Assembly (NCBI GenBank): GCA_038030265.1
Contig: CM075937.1
Span: forward strand, 28,314,198 to 28,378,197
Reading direction: 5' to 3'
DNA from: Corythucha ciliata
Lineage: Eukaryota > Arthropoda > Insecta > Hemiptera > Tingidae
Length of the DNA: 64,000 nt
A program made the position numbers and the translations under genes. The notes below the pieces were generated by a model, which was given only the letters and a program-made list of their open reading frames with translations, did not search any database and had not been told where the DNA came from. Below are positions 9,554 through 20,992 of the stretch, piece after piece (positions within the stretch are counted from its first letter, which is position 1; each line of letters starts with the position of its first letter).

Positions 9554-11653
9554 CAGGGTGCTTCAGAATAACTGTAAAAACATAATGGGTTAAAGTTGAC
9601 CCTATGTTCAATCAAAAAGACGAAATGCGCTAACATATGTATAGTCCGAGGGCCGTATTCAGAAACCAACGTTAACCTTAACGTCTCCTTTAAGCGCTTC
9701 GAAACAGATGACACATTTTTATGAAACATCAGGAAAAAACTCCGGTCACAATTGGTTTTGTCACAATTGACCCAGCCGTTTCACCGGTATTGACTTTTTT
9801 GAAATGGTCATTTTTTGCCACTTTTGGTAAAATTAATAAAAATGACTAAGGCAGCTGCAACTTCAAAACGGCTGTTCCAATCGAAAAATGTCAAGAAATC
9901 AAAGTTTTCAGAATTGAATTTTACATAAAAGAAAGCATTGAAACGTACTAGAAAATCAGTGGTGTCAGTTATGTGACAAAAAACACGAAAAAGGACAGCC
10001 CAAAAACCACGTTTTTCTGCACATTTTTGCCAGTAGCTCGGGAACTAGTAGTCCAATTTTTTCTGTAAAAAACGATCTGAAAGCTGATTGAATTTTCTAT
10101 CAGACCTACAATATAAAATTCCATTCCAATATTAACGTATGACAGGGCCATAACGTCAAACAATTTGATCATTTCGGCCTATAGCTCAAAAACTATCCAT
10201 CAGATTAAACTTTAAAGGACCTCAAGTGAAAGCTCGTTAAATTTCATACAATGAGTCATGTATGAAGTTTTTATAAAGACCTGATAAGTGGCAATAAAAT
10301 GCAGTGAGAAATCCGAAAAAAGTGTAATTGACCAATAACTCTTTTCTTCAGCCGAACGTTTTTGCCTATAACTTTGGAACGAAGCCTTTGATGAAAATTG
10401 CATTAATTTTGAGTGAAAGCTGGTGAAATTTACAGTCGGAAGCCATATTTGCCAGATTTTTCAAGGCCCGGAAAATATTCTGTACAGAGCGATGATAATC
10501 AGTTTTGTTTCAAAAAAAGTGGATACACCCACCAACTTTGTCCACAAATGTTGAAACTCAACATATCACCAGTATTATAGTTAGCGTCATGGATTACATC
10601 ACTCAACTGAGAGTTGAAAAATTTTTATTTTGTCGCAAATTTTGCCAAAAGCGGCTGAAAATGACCATTTAAACAAAAATCAATACAGGTGAGAATGATG
10701 GGTCAATTGTCACAAAAGCAAAAATGATTTGACGCAGAACTAGATGCTCTTCAAAAAAGAACAGAATACAATTCTCAGTAGAATGCGTCATTGAGGAGTT
10801 GCAAGCAAATAACTGAAAAAAGTATCCAAAATTAAGTTTTTCGTGATTTTCTCAAAACGCATAAGGACATTTTGTTGGATCTCTTCAGATTCGTGTTCCT
10901 TACCCCAAAAAACGTAGAATGAAGTCAAAAAATCAAAGACGAGATTTTGGTCTACGTATGGTTTTTTGGTATACGATTTGACTGGACTATATGCCACCTG
11001 AAATACTTTTTTGAAGGATATGGTTCCGGCACATTTCTTATGCTTTCAGGTGTGCTAAATGCGAATTCCAGCTTTACTCAACCCAAACTAACGTGAACTA
11101 GGTCAATTTCAGTTTATGGCGCGTATTACAACAAAAAACTAAATAAGGGGGTTTTCCAGTTTTTTCGGCTTGCATGATATAGCGTCTCTCTTAAGGGTTC
11201 GGGGGCTTGAAATTCAGATTAAGCACACCTGAAGACGCGAGGAATGTGCGGGAATCATATAGAAAAAAATATATATTACGTTTAGAATGGCAAAAGACCA
11301 GAAAAAAACACGAATTTTAAAAGTTTAATCAAATTGCGTCATGTTGCCGGGGCCGTAACGTTGGGCAAAGTTGAAATTGGGATTAGCACATCTGAAAATA
11401 TTAGAATCAGTCATAAAACTTGGTGCCGGGGTTTTTTCCTCCCAGAACTACCTGCTTCCTGGACTATTAGTTAAGGTCTCGTAAAGGTGGGTTTTTTATG
11501 AATACGGCCCGGAAACTCGATAGTTTCCGATGTATGCTGAGATATTGAGTTATTTCGGACTATTGACTACGGTTTTAACGACTATGCAATCTTTTTGATT
11601 GCAAATGAGGCCTACGTTAACCCTATTTTTCAAAGTTAATCTGAAACACCATG
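9554..11653. mobile_element. non-coding transposon pair, one nested inside the other
   Basis: The outer ends are CAGGGTGCTTCAGAATAACT at 9554 and its imperfect reverse complement closing near 11653, the same style of terminus (CAGGGTGTTTCAG) seen at 47638 and 50079. Inside, a second pair of inverted ends begins with GGGCCGTATTCAGAAACC at 9650 and closes with AATACGGCCC at 11510. The inner element shares TTTAAGCGCTTC and CAGATGACACATTTTTAT with the short element at 43643-43776. No coding sequence is credible in either. Confidence 0.5.
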
Positions 11654-11659
11654 TAGGTA

Positions 11660-12225
11660 GGTACGTATTGCCTAAACTATGCATATTTATTTATGGCCTT
11701 AAATAAACTGACGAGGTCTGGCGTAGCGAAAGACGAGGGCTCAAAAGAGAATACGAGAATAGCTTGCCTGCCGGGCGGACCTCCTTTTATACCCTAGCTC
11801 GGCTGCTCCCTCCTACTAAGCTCTCCCACATTCCGTGCCGCCTGAGCCCTTCTCTTTCACCCATCATTTTTTTTTTTTTAGAAAAAATAAGTTGAATGAT
11901 AATTTGTTTACAACAGAACATTTTCTCTGCACTTCGTTTCGTGTTTTAAAAGCTCATTCCCTTTCCTTGAAAATTTACCGTTCTGCTGTGCAGCTTAAGC
12001 ATAGGGGCGACCCTCATCATTCATCACTACGCACACACAGTAAAATCCTCTTGGTCAGCCTGAAAGAAAGAAGGACACGTTGGTTGCGAGGCACTATCAG
12101 AAATTTCTCCTGCGAGATGCCTGACGATCTTGATATTTTTGAAGGGACGCAAGTCTTTCCAAGTCCTCCTCAGTCTGTATTTATTTAGTACAGTGGAGGA
12201 ATCCGGCAGTTCCCAAATCCAACTT
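11660..12225. other. no clear gene; possible LTR-like or promoter-like sequence
   Basis: Contains CCTTTTATACCC (11785), which resembles a TATA box, in a C/T-rich context. The open frame at 11835-12188 has no recognisable domain. Confidence 0.3.
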
Positions 12226-12230
12226 TTGGA

Positions 12231-12861
12231 TCAATCCCAATGCCCGGTAAGGGGATTTTGCGATTGTACGATGGAACGAATAATTTTTTGCCATTGAACT
12301 GAGAAGCATCCGATGTAGTAGTATCCGATCGCTTGGAAGTATGCTTTCCATGCCTTGATTGCTCCTCTCGACGTTTCCTTGAGTCTTGGGATGACGAGGA
12401 CAATTTTGCAGTCAGGCCAAATCTGTTCTTCTATATCACCTGCCACTAACGCACGCCCGTTGTCACTCTGCAAAATGTTTGGAGCTCCAAATTCCATAAA
12501 GATTTCCAAGAGCTCAGTGGCAACTTCTGATGTTCTTTTAGAATGAAGCGGTCTCAAATGGAGAAACTTTGTAGCATGATTGCTGATTGTTCATCAACCT
12601 CTTGAAGCCTCCGTCCGCCAAAGGCAGAAAATCAATAAAGTTGTCCTGTCCATTTACATTATTGAAATCTGACGAAATTAGAGGTTTGGACACGAGCCCT
12701 TTACGAGGTTGAGAACGATTCTTGGGGCAAACGCGGCAGAGGGGGAGATGAACATTTCGTTGATTGGTTTCCGAATTACGTACACATTCTTTAGCGCGAA
12801 TTATCATCTTATCCCGACCACCACAAACGCATGGAACGTGGTGAGGTAGGTTGCTATCCAT
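12231..12861 (-). pseudogene. retroviral-type integrase relic (KRBA2/SCAND3-like)
   Basis: Two overlapping minus-strand frames give the order CRVCPKN then RKGLVSKPLISSDFN then DFLPLADGGFKRLM, and after a frameshift RPLHSKRTSEVATELLEIF, FGAPNILQSDNGRALV and IWPDCKIV. This is the integrase core layout of domesticated or transposon-borne integrases of the KRBA2/SCAND3 type, with the second catalytic Asp in QSDNGR. The first catalytic Asp lies in the DFLPL stretch and the catalytic Glu region is lost. It is a relic with at least one frameshift. Confidence 0.6.
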
Positions 12862-12924
12862 TGATAGTCCTACGCGAAGTTATTGAGGGCGGTTATCTGA
12901 ATGATGTTTCCTTTTCAGGCGTCG

Positions 12925-13655
12925 AAGAGGTCTTGGTGACCTCCTCGAGACTGTTATGTTTTTATGTTTGGATGGTCGGATATAGAATCATAGAGGTGGC
13001 GATATGCTTTCGTAATGACATCGCTGACTAGGGGGATATTCAAATCTCGGTGGAGAACTGAGTTCCTCACATACCAAGGTGCACACGTGATAAGTCTCAG
13101 CTCTCTGTTCTGTTGCACTTGGATTCTGTTTACTAGAATAGCGCTTGCAGATCCCCAAAGCCATATGGGCCGTATGAGCGATAGATTTTATAAACGCTTA
13201 GCCGAGTGTTACAGGTGAGTAGAAGCCAAGTAGTGGTTTCAGTTGGTATATTCGTGAACGGATGCGTTTGACAAGATCGCCAATGTGTGTTGACCGCAGT
13301 CCGACACTTGTGGTACCATTCTCCAACGGCTGTAATATGGGTTTGTAAGTTTTCGACAGTAGTTTTCTCATCTATGTTGTGAATCAGAAAAGCCAGGTCA
13401 TCAGCGAACATAGCTATCGTGGTGTTTGTATAAGTGGGTACATCACTGGTATAGATTAGGTAGAGCAGCGGGCCTAAGACTCTTCCCTAGGGGACACCTG
13501 ATCTGATTTCTTTAGACTCCGATCTTGAGTTATCGCATTTTACGCAGAAGGTCCATCGGTTGAGATAGGATTGTAAAATCCTATAGTAGATATCAGGTAG
13601 GGATAGCTTAAAGAGTAGACCAGTGTGCCATACTCTGTCGAATGCCTGGGTAAAG
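12925..13655 (-). pseudogene. Jockey-type non-LTR reverse transcriptase, 3' half
   Basis: Reading leftward, the frame gives QAFDRVWHTGLL (RT domain 3), SGVP then an in-frame TAG where a Gln is expected, LGPLLYLIYTSDVP, and FADDLAFLI (catalytic FADD box). It ends with CAPWYVRNSVLHRDLNIP, typical of the C-terminal region of Jockey-clade ORF2. The 5' half is cut off where an LTR begins (13652). At least one stop and one frameshift make it inactive. Confidence 0.75.
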
Positions 13656-13778
13656 GAACTAGAACAAAATATTTGTTGTGAAAAAAAATCATGCTTCACT
13701 TTCGGGAATTGTAATAATAATAATAATAATAATAATTCTCCAAAGTGTATAAAAAAAATAAGAAAGAACAGACCGCGA

Positions 13779-14464
13779 AGGGGGATTTGCCAACCATCAA
13801 AGTCCCCATGGGCATCTCCACTCGACATAGTTATGAAAAAAGACGGAAGCATCAGACCATGCGGAGACTACAGACAGCTCAACACGAAAACAATACCCGA
13901 TAGATATGGGGTACCAAACCTGCGAGATTTTACCACGCAACTTCACGGAACAAAGATTTATTCCACACTGGACATCCGCAAAGCCTTCTATCACATCCCA
14001 GTTGCACCCGAAGATGTACCAAAAACAGTGATAATAACGCCGTTTGGTCTTTTCGAATTTACAAGAATGGAATTTGGGCTCAGAAATGCAGCACAAAGTT
14101 ATCAACGGTTCATGGATCAGATCCTAAGGGATTTTGACTTCATATTCTGCTACCTCGACATTCTGATAGCATCAAACTACGAGGAAGAGCACAAGAAACA
14201 TATCGAAAATTGACCGAATATGGTTTAACGCTCAATATTGATAAATGCGTACTCGGAGAAACATCAGTGGAATTCCTGGGCTACACAGTTACTGAAGAAG
14301 GCATCATACCACGCAAAGACAAAGTAACAGCAATTCTGGAATTTACAAAGCCACATAACGTGGTAACTCTTCGAAGATATCTAGGAATGGTCAACTTTTA
14401 TCGACAATGCATTCCTAACACGTCGGAAATCCAGAAGCCACTCTGCAGGTACCTTCATAAATAA
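13779..14464 (+). pseudogene. Ty3/gypsy reverse transcriptase (frameshifted)
   Basis: Residues include PCGDYRQLN, STLDIRKAFYHIPV, TPFGLFEFTRMEFGLRNAA and then FCYLDILI. The catalytic YxDD box reads YLDI, losing the second Asp. A frameshift near 14210 moves to the frame with FLGYTVTEEGI and LGMVNFYRQCIP, the RT thumb region. It is non-functional as read. Confidence 0.85.
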
Positions 14465-14479
14465 ATAAATAAAAAAAAA

Positions 14480-15160
14480 CGATAAAACGCCTATCAACTG
14501 GGACGAAGAATCAGAAGCAGCTTTCTAGAACACGAAAAAAGCGTTGGCAAAATCAACGATGCTGGCACATCCTTCTTCTACTTTACCACTGTACCTAGCC
14601 TGTGACGCTAGTGATGTGGGAGTGGGTGGAGTACTGCAACAAAATCAAAAGGGGATATTGAGACCACTAGGATTTTTCTCGAAATCACTGAACTCGACTT
14701 AAAGAAATTACAGGACTTATGACCGCGAATTGTTGGCTATCTTCGAAGGCGTAATATATTTTCGAGACCTGCTGGAAGGAAGAGAATTCACCATCTTGAC
14801 AGATCATAAGCCGCTAACACACGCTCTAGCTCAAAACAGAGCAACAGTGACGACTGCGTCAACTGAATTACATCTCCCAGTTTACCACTAAAATCGAGTA
14901 TAAAAAGGGAGAGGACAACACGGTCGCCGATACCCTGTCAGGAGTGGAAGAAATTAACCTACCAGCAGCACTCCTAAAGCTCGCGGAAATGCAACATCAT
15001 GACACCGAGATGCAACAACTCATCGCCAATGGAAAATGTCAAGTCAAATCAGTAGACGTAGTGGGCACAGACTCATCGTTATACTGTGAGACTTCAACAG
15101 GGCGAGAGCGACCGGTAGTCCCAGCAACAATGAGGAAAATTATTTTAAAGCTTTTTTGTA
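14480..15160 (+). pseudogene. Ty3/gypsy RNase H and linker
   Basis: Translation gives LYLACDASDVGVGGVLQQ (RNase H, first Asp present), RTYDRELLAIFEGV and FTILTDHKPLTHAL. Stops and frameshifts fall between these motifs. The final part (14944-15160) leads to the start of the integrase zinc finger, where an insert interrupts it. Confidence 0.8.
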
Positions 15161-15400
15161 TCGAAATTAAAGTTATTTCGGACTTGTAGTTTTATAAACA
15201 ACAGTGACATGGTGCTTTGTGTGTCATGAGGAAAAGAAACTGCCACGGAGCGTGAATCGAACGCGGACACCGTATCTCCGGTACGGCTCTTAGACCACCA
15301 AGACACCGCGGCGACCAGGAACTATTCAACTCCGGGCTATCTCTTTCACACACCATGTTTTGTTTGCTCGGTCCTGAATTCCCGAAAAAAAAAAAAAAAA
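15155..15400 (-). mobile_element. tRNA-derived SINE-like insert
   Basis: This stretch interrupts the integrase reading frame; similar AAAATTATTTT and AAAATATTTTT sequences flank it and may be a target duplication. It contains a tRNA-like region on the minus strand. A run of A precedes the right flank. Removing it would bring the two halves of the zinc-finger region together. Confidence 0.5.
15241..15312 (-). pseudogene. tRNA-like head of a SINE
   Basis: The minus strand gives a seven-pair acceptor (GCCGCGG with CCGTGGC, one G-T), a D arm TCTT/AAGA, and an anticodon stem CCGTA/TACGG with loop CCGGAGA. The T stem is mismatched and the variable region is short. I read it as the tRNA-related head of a SINE and not a working tRNA. 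Confidence 0.55.
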
Positions 15401-16112
15401 TATTTTTGACTGCATCCATAACCTGAGCCACCCTGGCGTTCGAACAACACAAAAAATGGTGACTCAGAGATTCTTCTGGCCAGGAATGAAAAAGGAAGTT
15501 AAGAAGTGGGCGCAGTGCTGTATTCCTTGCCAGCAAACAAAAGTACACAAACATACGGTCAGCCTGAGTCAATTTCCGGCAGCAGAAGAATTTGAACACG
15601 TCCACATGGACATATTAGGTCCATTTCCTCAATCCGGAAAAAAAAAGTATATCTTCTGACAGTAATTGACAGAGAAACAAGTAGGCCTGAATGCATCCCA
15701 ATAGCGAGAATTGACGGTCGTACGGTAGCCGAGAATTTCTTCAATGGGTCGCGAGGTATGGGACACCAGCAAGAATAACCACCGACCAGGGAAGAAGTTT
15801 CGAGTCAAGCCTATTCAACAGCTTGACATAAATATTAGGAATTGAGAGAATTCGGACAACAGCATACCATCCCATGAGCAACGGAAAAATCGAAAGATGG
15901 CACCGCACATGCAGGAACGCACTAATTGCAGACCTAAAACTCCCCAATGGACTAAGAAGTTGGGAGCAGTACTCCTTGGACTGAGGACAGCCATTCAGGA
16001 GAAGGACAATAAAAGCGCTGCAGAAAGAGTTTTCAAAAGACATATGCGACTTCCTGTGGATTTGTTCACTAAAACTCCGCTAAATGCTGAAGAACCGTCA
16101 TGAGAACTAAGG
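15400..16112 (+). pseudogene. Ty3/gypsy integrase
   Basis: Motifs in order: NLSHPGVRTTQKM and QCCIPCQQTK (HHCC zinc finger), then VHMDILGPFP (first catalytic Asp), RITTDQGRSFES (second Asp) and AYHPMSNGKIERWHR (catalytic Glu). Frames change at least twice and stops are present, so it is dead. Confidence 0.85.
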
Positions 16113-16184
16113 TCAAATCTACAGACACAGAGGAAAAAATACTCCTTCGTTCATCCTGACCTAAAAACGGCAACTCACGTTTTC

Positions 16185-16676
16185 TTGAGGGAAGAGGTTC
16201 GACGGAAGAAGCTTCAACCTCCGTACAAAGGACCATACCCAGTTGTGGCCAGAGATGACAAAACGATTTCCGTGAAACCATCTGATGGCAAAATAACAAA
16301 AGTATCAATCGACAGAACAAAACCAGCATTTATACTTCAGCCTGAAGAACAAACTTCTACTACAGTGGAAGTATGTGACCTTTCAATAATGTCGCGAGAA
16401 GAAGCTATTTTTGAGGAAATGTGGAGGCGGATTCAGCAGGAGTATATAATCGATTTCCCAATGCTGTCACCGATGCGAGAGTTGAAAGAGAAAGGAATGT
16501 CAGCGCAGACGTCTTGGTACACACCCTATAAAGTCGACGTAGATAACGCTCGGAGGATCGCCTCACGCAGTCGCCGAGAGCTACAGCTTGTCCTGGCAAA
16601 GCTCAAGTGGAAAAACAATATGAAGGAAGCACGAACTCAAACGCCACGGAACTGGTTATTCATTGATAAATGAGAA
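16185..16676 (+). pseudogene. gypsy integrase C-terminal tail
   Basis: An open stretch of 162 codons begins in the usual end of gypsy integrases (KKLQPPYKGPYPVV, then SIDRTKPAF) and continues about 100 residues with no motif I recognise. The extension may be a family-specific tail. Confidence 0.6.
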
Positions 16677-17249
16677 GTGGAATGTGAAAAAAAGTGCAGT
16701 GCAAAGTTTAATTAGTGTAAATATGGGATATTGTTTTTTTTCTTTCTTATGATTTTTTTGGGGGAGAACTGTTGTAAAGGAACTAGAACAAAATATTTGT
16801 TGTGAAAAAGAAATCATGCTTTACTTTCGGGAATTGTAAAAAATAATAATAATAATAATAATAATAATACTCCAATGTGTATAAAAAAAGAAGAAAGAAC
16901 AGACCGCCAGAGGCCAAAGGAAATGTGACCAATTAGAATAATCTGCTGAGGTATATAAGGACGCTCATCGATGCACCTTGAGCCCTTTCTGAGTCAAGTC
17001 TCCTCAACGTTGCCATCTTCGCATTGTTATTCTTCTCTTCTTGTCATCAATAAAAAAAAAACTTACCCCTTAAATTTCTCTCAGTTATTATTTCATTTTT
17101 TTTAGGAAAAACCACTGACTGTATTGGTAGCCTGACTCTGTAGAAAGACGGGGTACAGTTGATATAGTTATGAAGAAAAAGGCAAAACACCCGTCGAAGT
17201 CTTCAATTATTTATTCTACGTTTCGCTATGATCCTAGCAACCTCAGGGC

Positions 17250-18839
17250 TCTAAACATTGTAAAAATTACAATTGCCTGCGTAGTCTGAGTCACAGTATG
17301 CTACTATTTGGTAGGGAGGTCCTCTCATGTATTGAATTCCTTCGCTTAATGTTCCTTTGAGGTATTTTAATGTCCGTTTCAGATTGACTAGATTTTCACG
17401 CGTTGGGTTTTCTACTTGTCGGCTGCTCATGCCGACTGCATGAGCCAGGTCTGGTCGTGTTTTTGTTGAAATATAGAGCAGACTTCCAACTGCTTCTCTG
17501 AACGGAAATTGAAGTTCAGGATTGTTGTCATTGTCCGAAGGTTTCACTATCGCCTATCGACGAGTGACCATGTTTTGTTCTTAGTCAGAGACTGTTTCTC
17601 TTTTTCGATTGATAGTCGCCATGATGTTTCTCTTCGCCTGAAATAGCTTGATTATACGATAGAAGTGCAGTTTCTTGTATTTCTGGCATCGACTCAAGAT
17701 CTAATTCATAGTCCTGCAATTTTACTGGCAATTTTATCGTTCTGGCTAATCGGGTTTCATCCGGCTTTTCACCTTCTTGACTTGTTGAGGCGTCTTCGTC
17801 GGTAGCATTTTCACAATTTTGGATTTCAGTTTCCTCGTTTCGTTGAGGATTTTTATTGTCATCCTCTGTTTCGACTCCCGAAAGTGAATTTTCTTCAACC
17901 TTCGTCATCACTTTCATCGAAATCAAGAAAAATGGTATTCTTGTTTTCAGGCGATGTGATCTTGTTTGTTCCCTAAAAATATACATCTCTGGACGCTACT
18001 ATTTTACGATTTTCAGAATCCCGCAATCTGTAGGCGTTGGTGGTATAGCCTACAAGAGTGTATTTCTTCGCTCTTGGATCCAGTTTCTTAGTATGGGAAA
18101 GAACTTTCGAGTACACCACAGACCCAAAGATTCTGAGGCGAGACTAGTAAGGTTGTTTTCCAAACCAAAGTTCCGCTGGTGTTGACGTTACGGCCTTCGT
18201 AGGGCTACGGTTTTGAAGATGTGTCGCTGTGAGAACTGCTTCTCCCCACATTTCTTTGTCCAGTTGTGAGTCGAAGAGTAGAGCTCTTGTTTTATTCATC
18301 AGAGACCGTCCGAGTCTCTCTACGTGAGCGTTGAGATGCGGAGTATACGGGGGAGTGTACTCTAGTTCAATGCCTTTTTCGTCGCAGTAATCTTTGAATT
18401 CCTTGGAAACATACTCTCCACCTATCAAGCCTGATGTTTTTTACTTTCAATTTTACCTATCACTTATTTATTTATTTCAATTTTATCTATGTAATTTTTT
18501 AGGTTTTGTTTCACCTCACATTTGCTTCTCAAAAGATATGTCAAAAAAAAAAGTGAGAAATGTCAAAGAAATGTAAAAAAAAAAAGTGAGAGTAATCATC
18601 CATCACGGTCATAAAATAACGATAGTTGTCCCAGGTAGGTGTTTCTATTGGTCCTACCACATCTGTATGAAGAATCTGTAGGGGTTTTACGGCTCGAGTG
18701 CGATTGAAACCGAATGGTTTGCGACAAGCTTTCGCCTTGAGGCAAACTTCGCAATTTTCAATTGATTTCAAGTCAGCGTCGGTGAGTTTCATTCCATGGG
18801 ACATATTTTCCAGTATCTTAAGGTACTTTGGACCCAAGT
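17250..18839 (-). pseudogene. Ty1/copia pol, 3' part (split element)
   Basis: Read leftward on minus: integrase zinc-finger tail (ENCEVCLKAKACRKPF), first Asp (LHTDVVGPI), an AT-rich insert of about 150 bases at 18430-18590, catalytic Glu region (YTPPYTPHLNAHVERLGR), GSVVYSKV with LDPRSKKYTLVGY, an acidic linker, then after a deletion of most of the RT the end of RT and RNase H (TRPDLAHAVG, IVAYCDSDYAG). The 5' continuation lies at 23831-24060, because a Ty3/gypsy element entered here. Confidence 0.85.
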
Positions 18840-18976
18840 TGTTATAATCCTCATACATCGTTATAATCCCCTTCACTTCTTCTCCATGTGTCTCTTCTAC
18901 AATTAATTCCTAATTGTTTAATTATAAATAAATCAGTTCATATTTGGAAATTGATTATGACTATTTGAATATTTCA
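18840..18976 (+). repeat. 5' LTR, 137 bp
   Basis: Identical by eye to the copy at 23694-23830. Contains AATAAA near its end. Confidence 0.9.
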
Positions 18977-20059
18977 ATGGCGACATCGGACGAACAAAAC
19001 GCGGCGTTATTAGCGATGTTGCGATCGCAGAACGTCTCTACAGACTATCGACCACGGTTCCCATCGAGGCTGGAACCATTCGATGAAGATGCAGAAACTT
19101 TCAGCGCCTACATACAACGTCTGGACAATTATTTCGATCTCGCTGACTTGAACGGAGACGAAGACGGAATGGATAAAAAACGCGTTCAAGTACTAATTAA
19201 TTGTTTAGCTCCTAAGCATTTCCAGTTGTTGGTCGATCTCGTTGCTCCTTAGAAACCCTCCACGAAATCCTACAAGGAAATATTAATGATTTTGAAAGAG
19301 CACCTTGATCCTACTCCAAATGAATTGATGGAACAAAACAAATTCTACAGTCGGAACCAACGAGACGGTGAATCCATTCAAATGTATGTAAAAGAGCAAA
19401 ACGTTTAACGTTGAACTGTAATTTCACATGTCCAAATTGCAAAACGCACATCAACGATGTTCATCTCCGCACCCAATTGATACGGGGCCTACTTAATCAA
19501 GAAATTCGCCAAAAATTATTGCTCGAGAAAGACTTGACGTTACAAAAAGCAATAGAAATGGCAATATCAATGGAAACCTCAGAAATAGACGGTAAAAATT
19601 TTCATCTGAGTTCTCAATTAAATAAGGTGAGTGCTAACGTTAAGAGGTCAACCAAAACTCGCTGGCAGAATGAGCAGGGCGTTGAACGGAAATGTTTCCG
19701 CTGTGGGAAAAATTTTCATTTAGCAAATGAGTGTCGTTTTATCAACGCGACTTGCCATAAATGCAAGAAAAAGGGGCATTTAGCCACCGTTTGCAAATCA
19801 TCCAAAAGTTTCAAGGTTAAATCGACTGAGCATCCCTCGACTGATTCGGAACTCGAATCAGATGACAGCAGAAGTTCCATTCATCAGGTTTTCGTTTTAA
19901 ACAGCTCAGAGACATCCGGAAGGGAGACTGACAAAATCATAGTTAAACCTTTCATAAATGGTCGTAAATGTAAAATGGAATTTGACACGGGAGCAGCTGT
20001 TTCCTCCATGTCCCATTCCAAATTTATCAAACGATTCCCTGGAGTTAAAATCGACCGCT
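18977..20059 (+). pseudogene. gypsy gag with two zinc knuckles and start of protease
   Basis: Starts at the ATG at 18977. An in-frame TAG at 19250-19252 and a frameshift near 19400 break it. Later residues contain CFRCGKNFHLANEC and CHKCKKKGHLATVC, two CCHC zinc knuckles that bind nucleic acid in Gag. About 75 codons further comes MEFDTGAAVSSM, the active-site region of an aspartic protease (D-T-G). The protease is cut off at 20060 by the start of another LTR. Confidence 0.85.
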
Positions 20060-20366
20060 TGTAGGGAACGCGAGTTCCCTAGCAACGAGTGTGAGTGGAG
20101 GCGTCTTGTGAGAGATATAAAAAAGAGAGAGTTTTCGTTTTTGCTAAAATACAGAACTTGATTTTGGTTTATTAAAATGACTTGAGTACCTTACATTTGG
20201 CGCTGCGGACAATTTTTTTAAATTTTTTTTATTTTCTTTCGCGCTTGTGGCTGTAATGCCATATAAATCTAAAAGCAAAAGTGCACGAAGAAAGGACAGA
20301 CATGACGAAGACGGGGACTCAACACCAAACGTCCAACGGAAGCAGACTTCAGACGATGAAGTAGAC
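20060..20366 (+). mobile_element. 5' end of a third LTR element: LTR, primer site, start of gag
   Basis: A 136-base stretch (20060-20195) starts TGTAGGGAACGCG and ends CTTACA, like an LTR, and is followed by TTTGGCGCTGCGGAC, which resembles a primer-binding site. An ATG at 20256 opens a basic, Lys/Arg/Ser-rich frame (MPYKSKSKSARRK...), like the start of a Gag. This stops abruptly near 20366, where viral sequence begins. The LTR differs from that of the host gypsy element. Confidence 0.55.
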
Positions 20367-20988
20367 AGGGTTTGTTTCAAGCCGGATCAAGGATGTGTGG
20401 GCATTAGAGGCAACTGTGCTAAAGTCTTCGCCAGGACTGATCCCCTGGGGACGGAGTGAGGAAGTTTCTGTTCCACACTGTGAGACAAATTTACCGTCCA
20501 GAAACCATGATGTATATTCACCAAATACTCCTTCAATGAGGAAAGTCTTAGATGTAGAGAGATTTATGCCCATGAGTTTTAATACACAGTACTCCACCAT
20601 GGCAGCGGCTATGATGTCATTTTTGTTTGCGGCCGCATACACTGAAAGGCTGTCGTCTGACGATCGTAGCGTCCTCACTTTCACTTTGTTATTGTTTTGC
20701 CGTTGCCCTATTACTATGGCCCCAAGAGTTGTTGCTGCCGCGTTCAACATGCCCATCAACATCCCAGGTGACGAGTCGACATAACCGTCATTTATGTATT
20801 CAGCGTTTCTCAGGACCCATGCAGATGTTTTGGGGTTAAATCGTCCAGCATTTTCTGGCGTGTACTCAGGCCTATTGAAGTGCTTGGTCTTCTTATTTGT
20901 GCAGACTGGCCCAGGTCCAAGTGTGATGCGTTTGCAAGTGAGAAAGTAGCAAGTGAGGTTAAATATGCTCTTCATTAACTGAGCTCCT
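20367..20988 (-). pseudogene. endogenous orthomyxovirus-like PB1 polymerase fragment
   Basis: An uninterrupted minus-strand frame (20349-21014, 221 codons) contains an SSDD tetrapeptide, the polymerase motif C form characteristic of orthomyxovirus PB1. It is preceded by a Met/Gly-rich stretch (GMLMGMLN) of the kind placed before motif C in this family, and followed by a K(T/S)F segment and an aromatic, Gly-rich stretch as in motifs D-E. It is only an internal piece (palm, about 200 codons) and could not act as a polymerase alone. Boundaries near 20366 and 20988 are estimated from where the frame stops making sense. The closest group may be the quaranjavirus-like viruses of arthropods, but I cannot test that. 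Confidence 0.75.
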
Positions 20989-20992
20989 GAAT

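Larger units (their letters stand above)
13652..17096 (+). mobile_element. decayed Ty3/gypsy element with matching LTR pieces
   Basis: A leader-like sequence starting GTAAAGGAACTAGAACAAAA occurs at 13653 and again at about 16773. The right copy follows a purine tract (GGGGGAGAAC), as a 3' LTR should, and runs to about 17096. The left copy is cut after about 130 bases and joins pol directly, so gag, protease and the start of RT are deleted. The body reads RT, RNase H, integrase and a C-terminal tail in plus orientation with many stops. The LTR contains a TATA-like TATATAAGG and an AATAAA. ATT microsatellites lie in both LTR pieces. Confidence 0.75.

Noticed and set aside
11835..12188. 117-codon plus ORF as a gene
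   Set aside because: No domain, unusual composition, starts in a homopolymer-rich region; no splice or polyadenylation support.
13623..13778. N-terminal part of the 196-codon frame that precedes the gypsy RT
   Set aside because: This part is LTR and microsatellite sequence; the matching copy at 16773 is non-coding.
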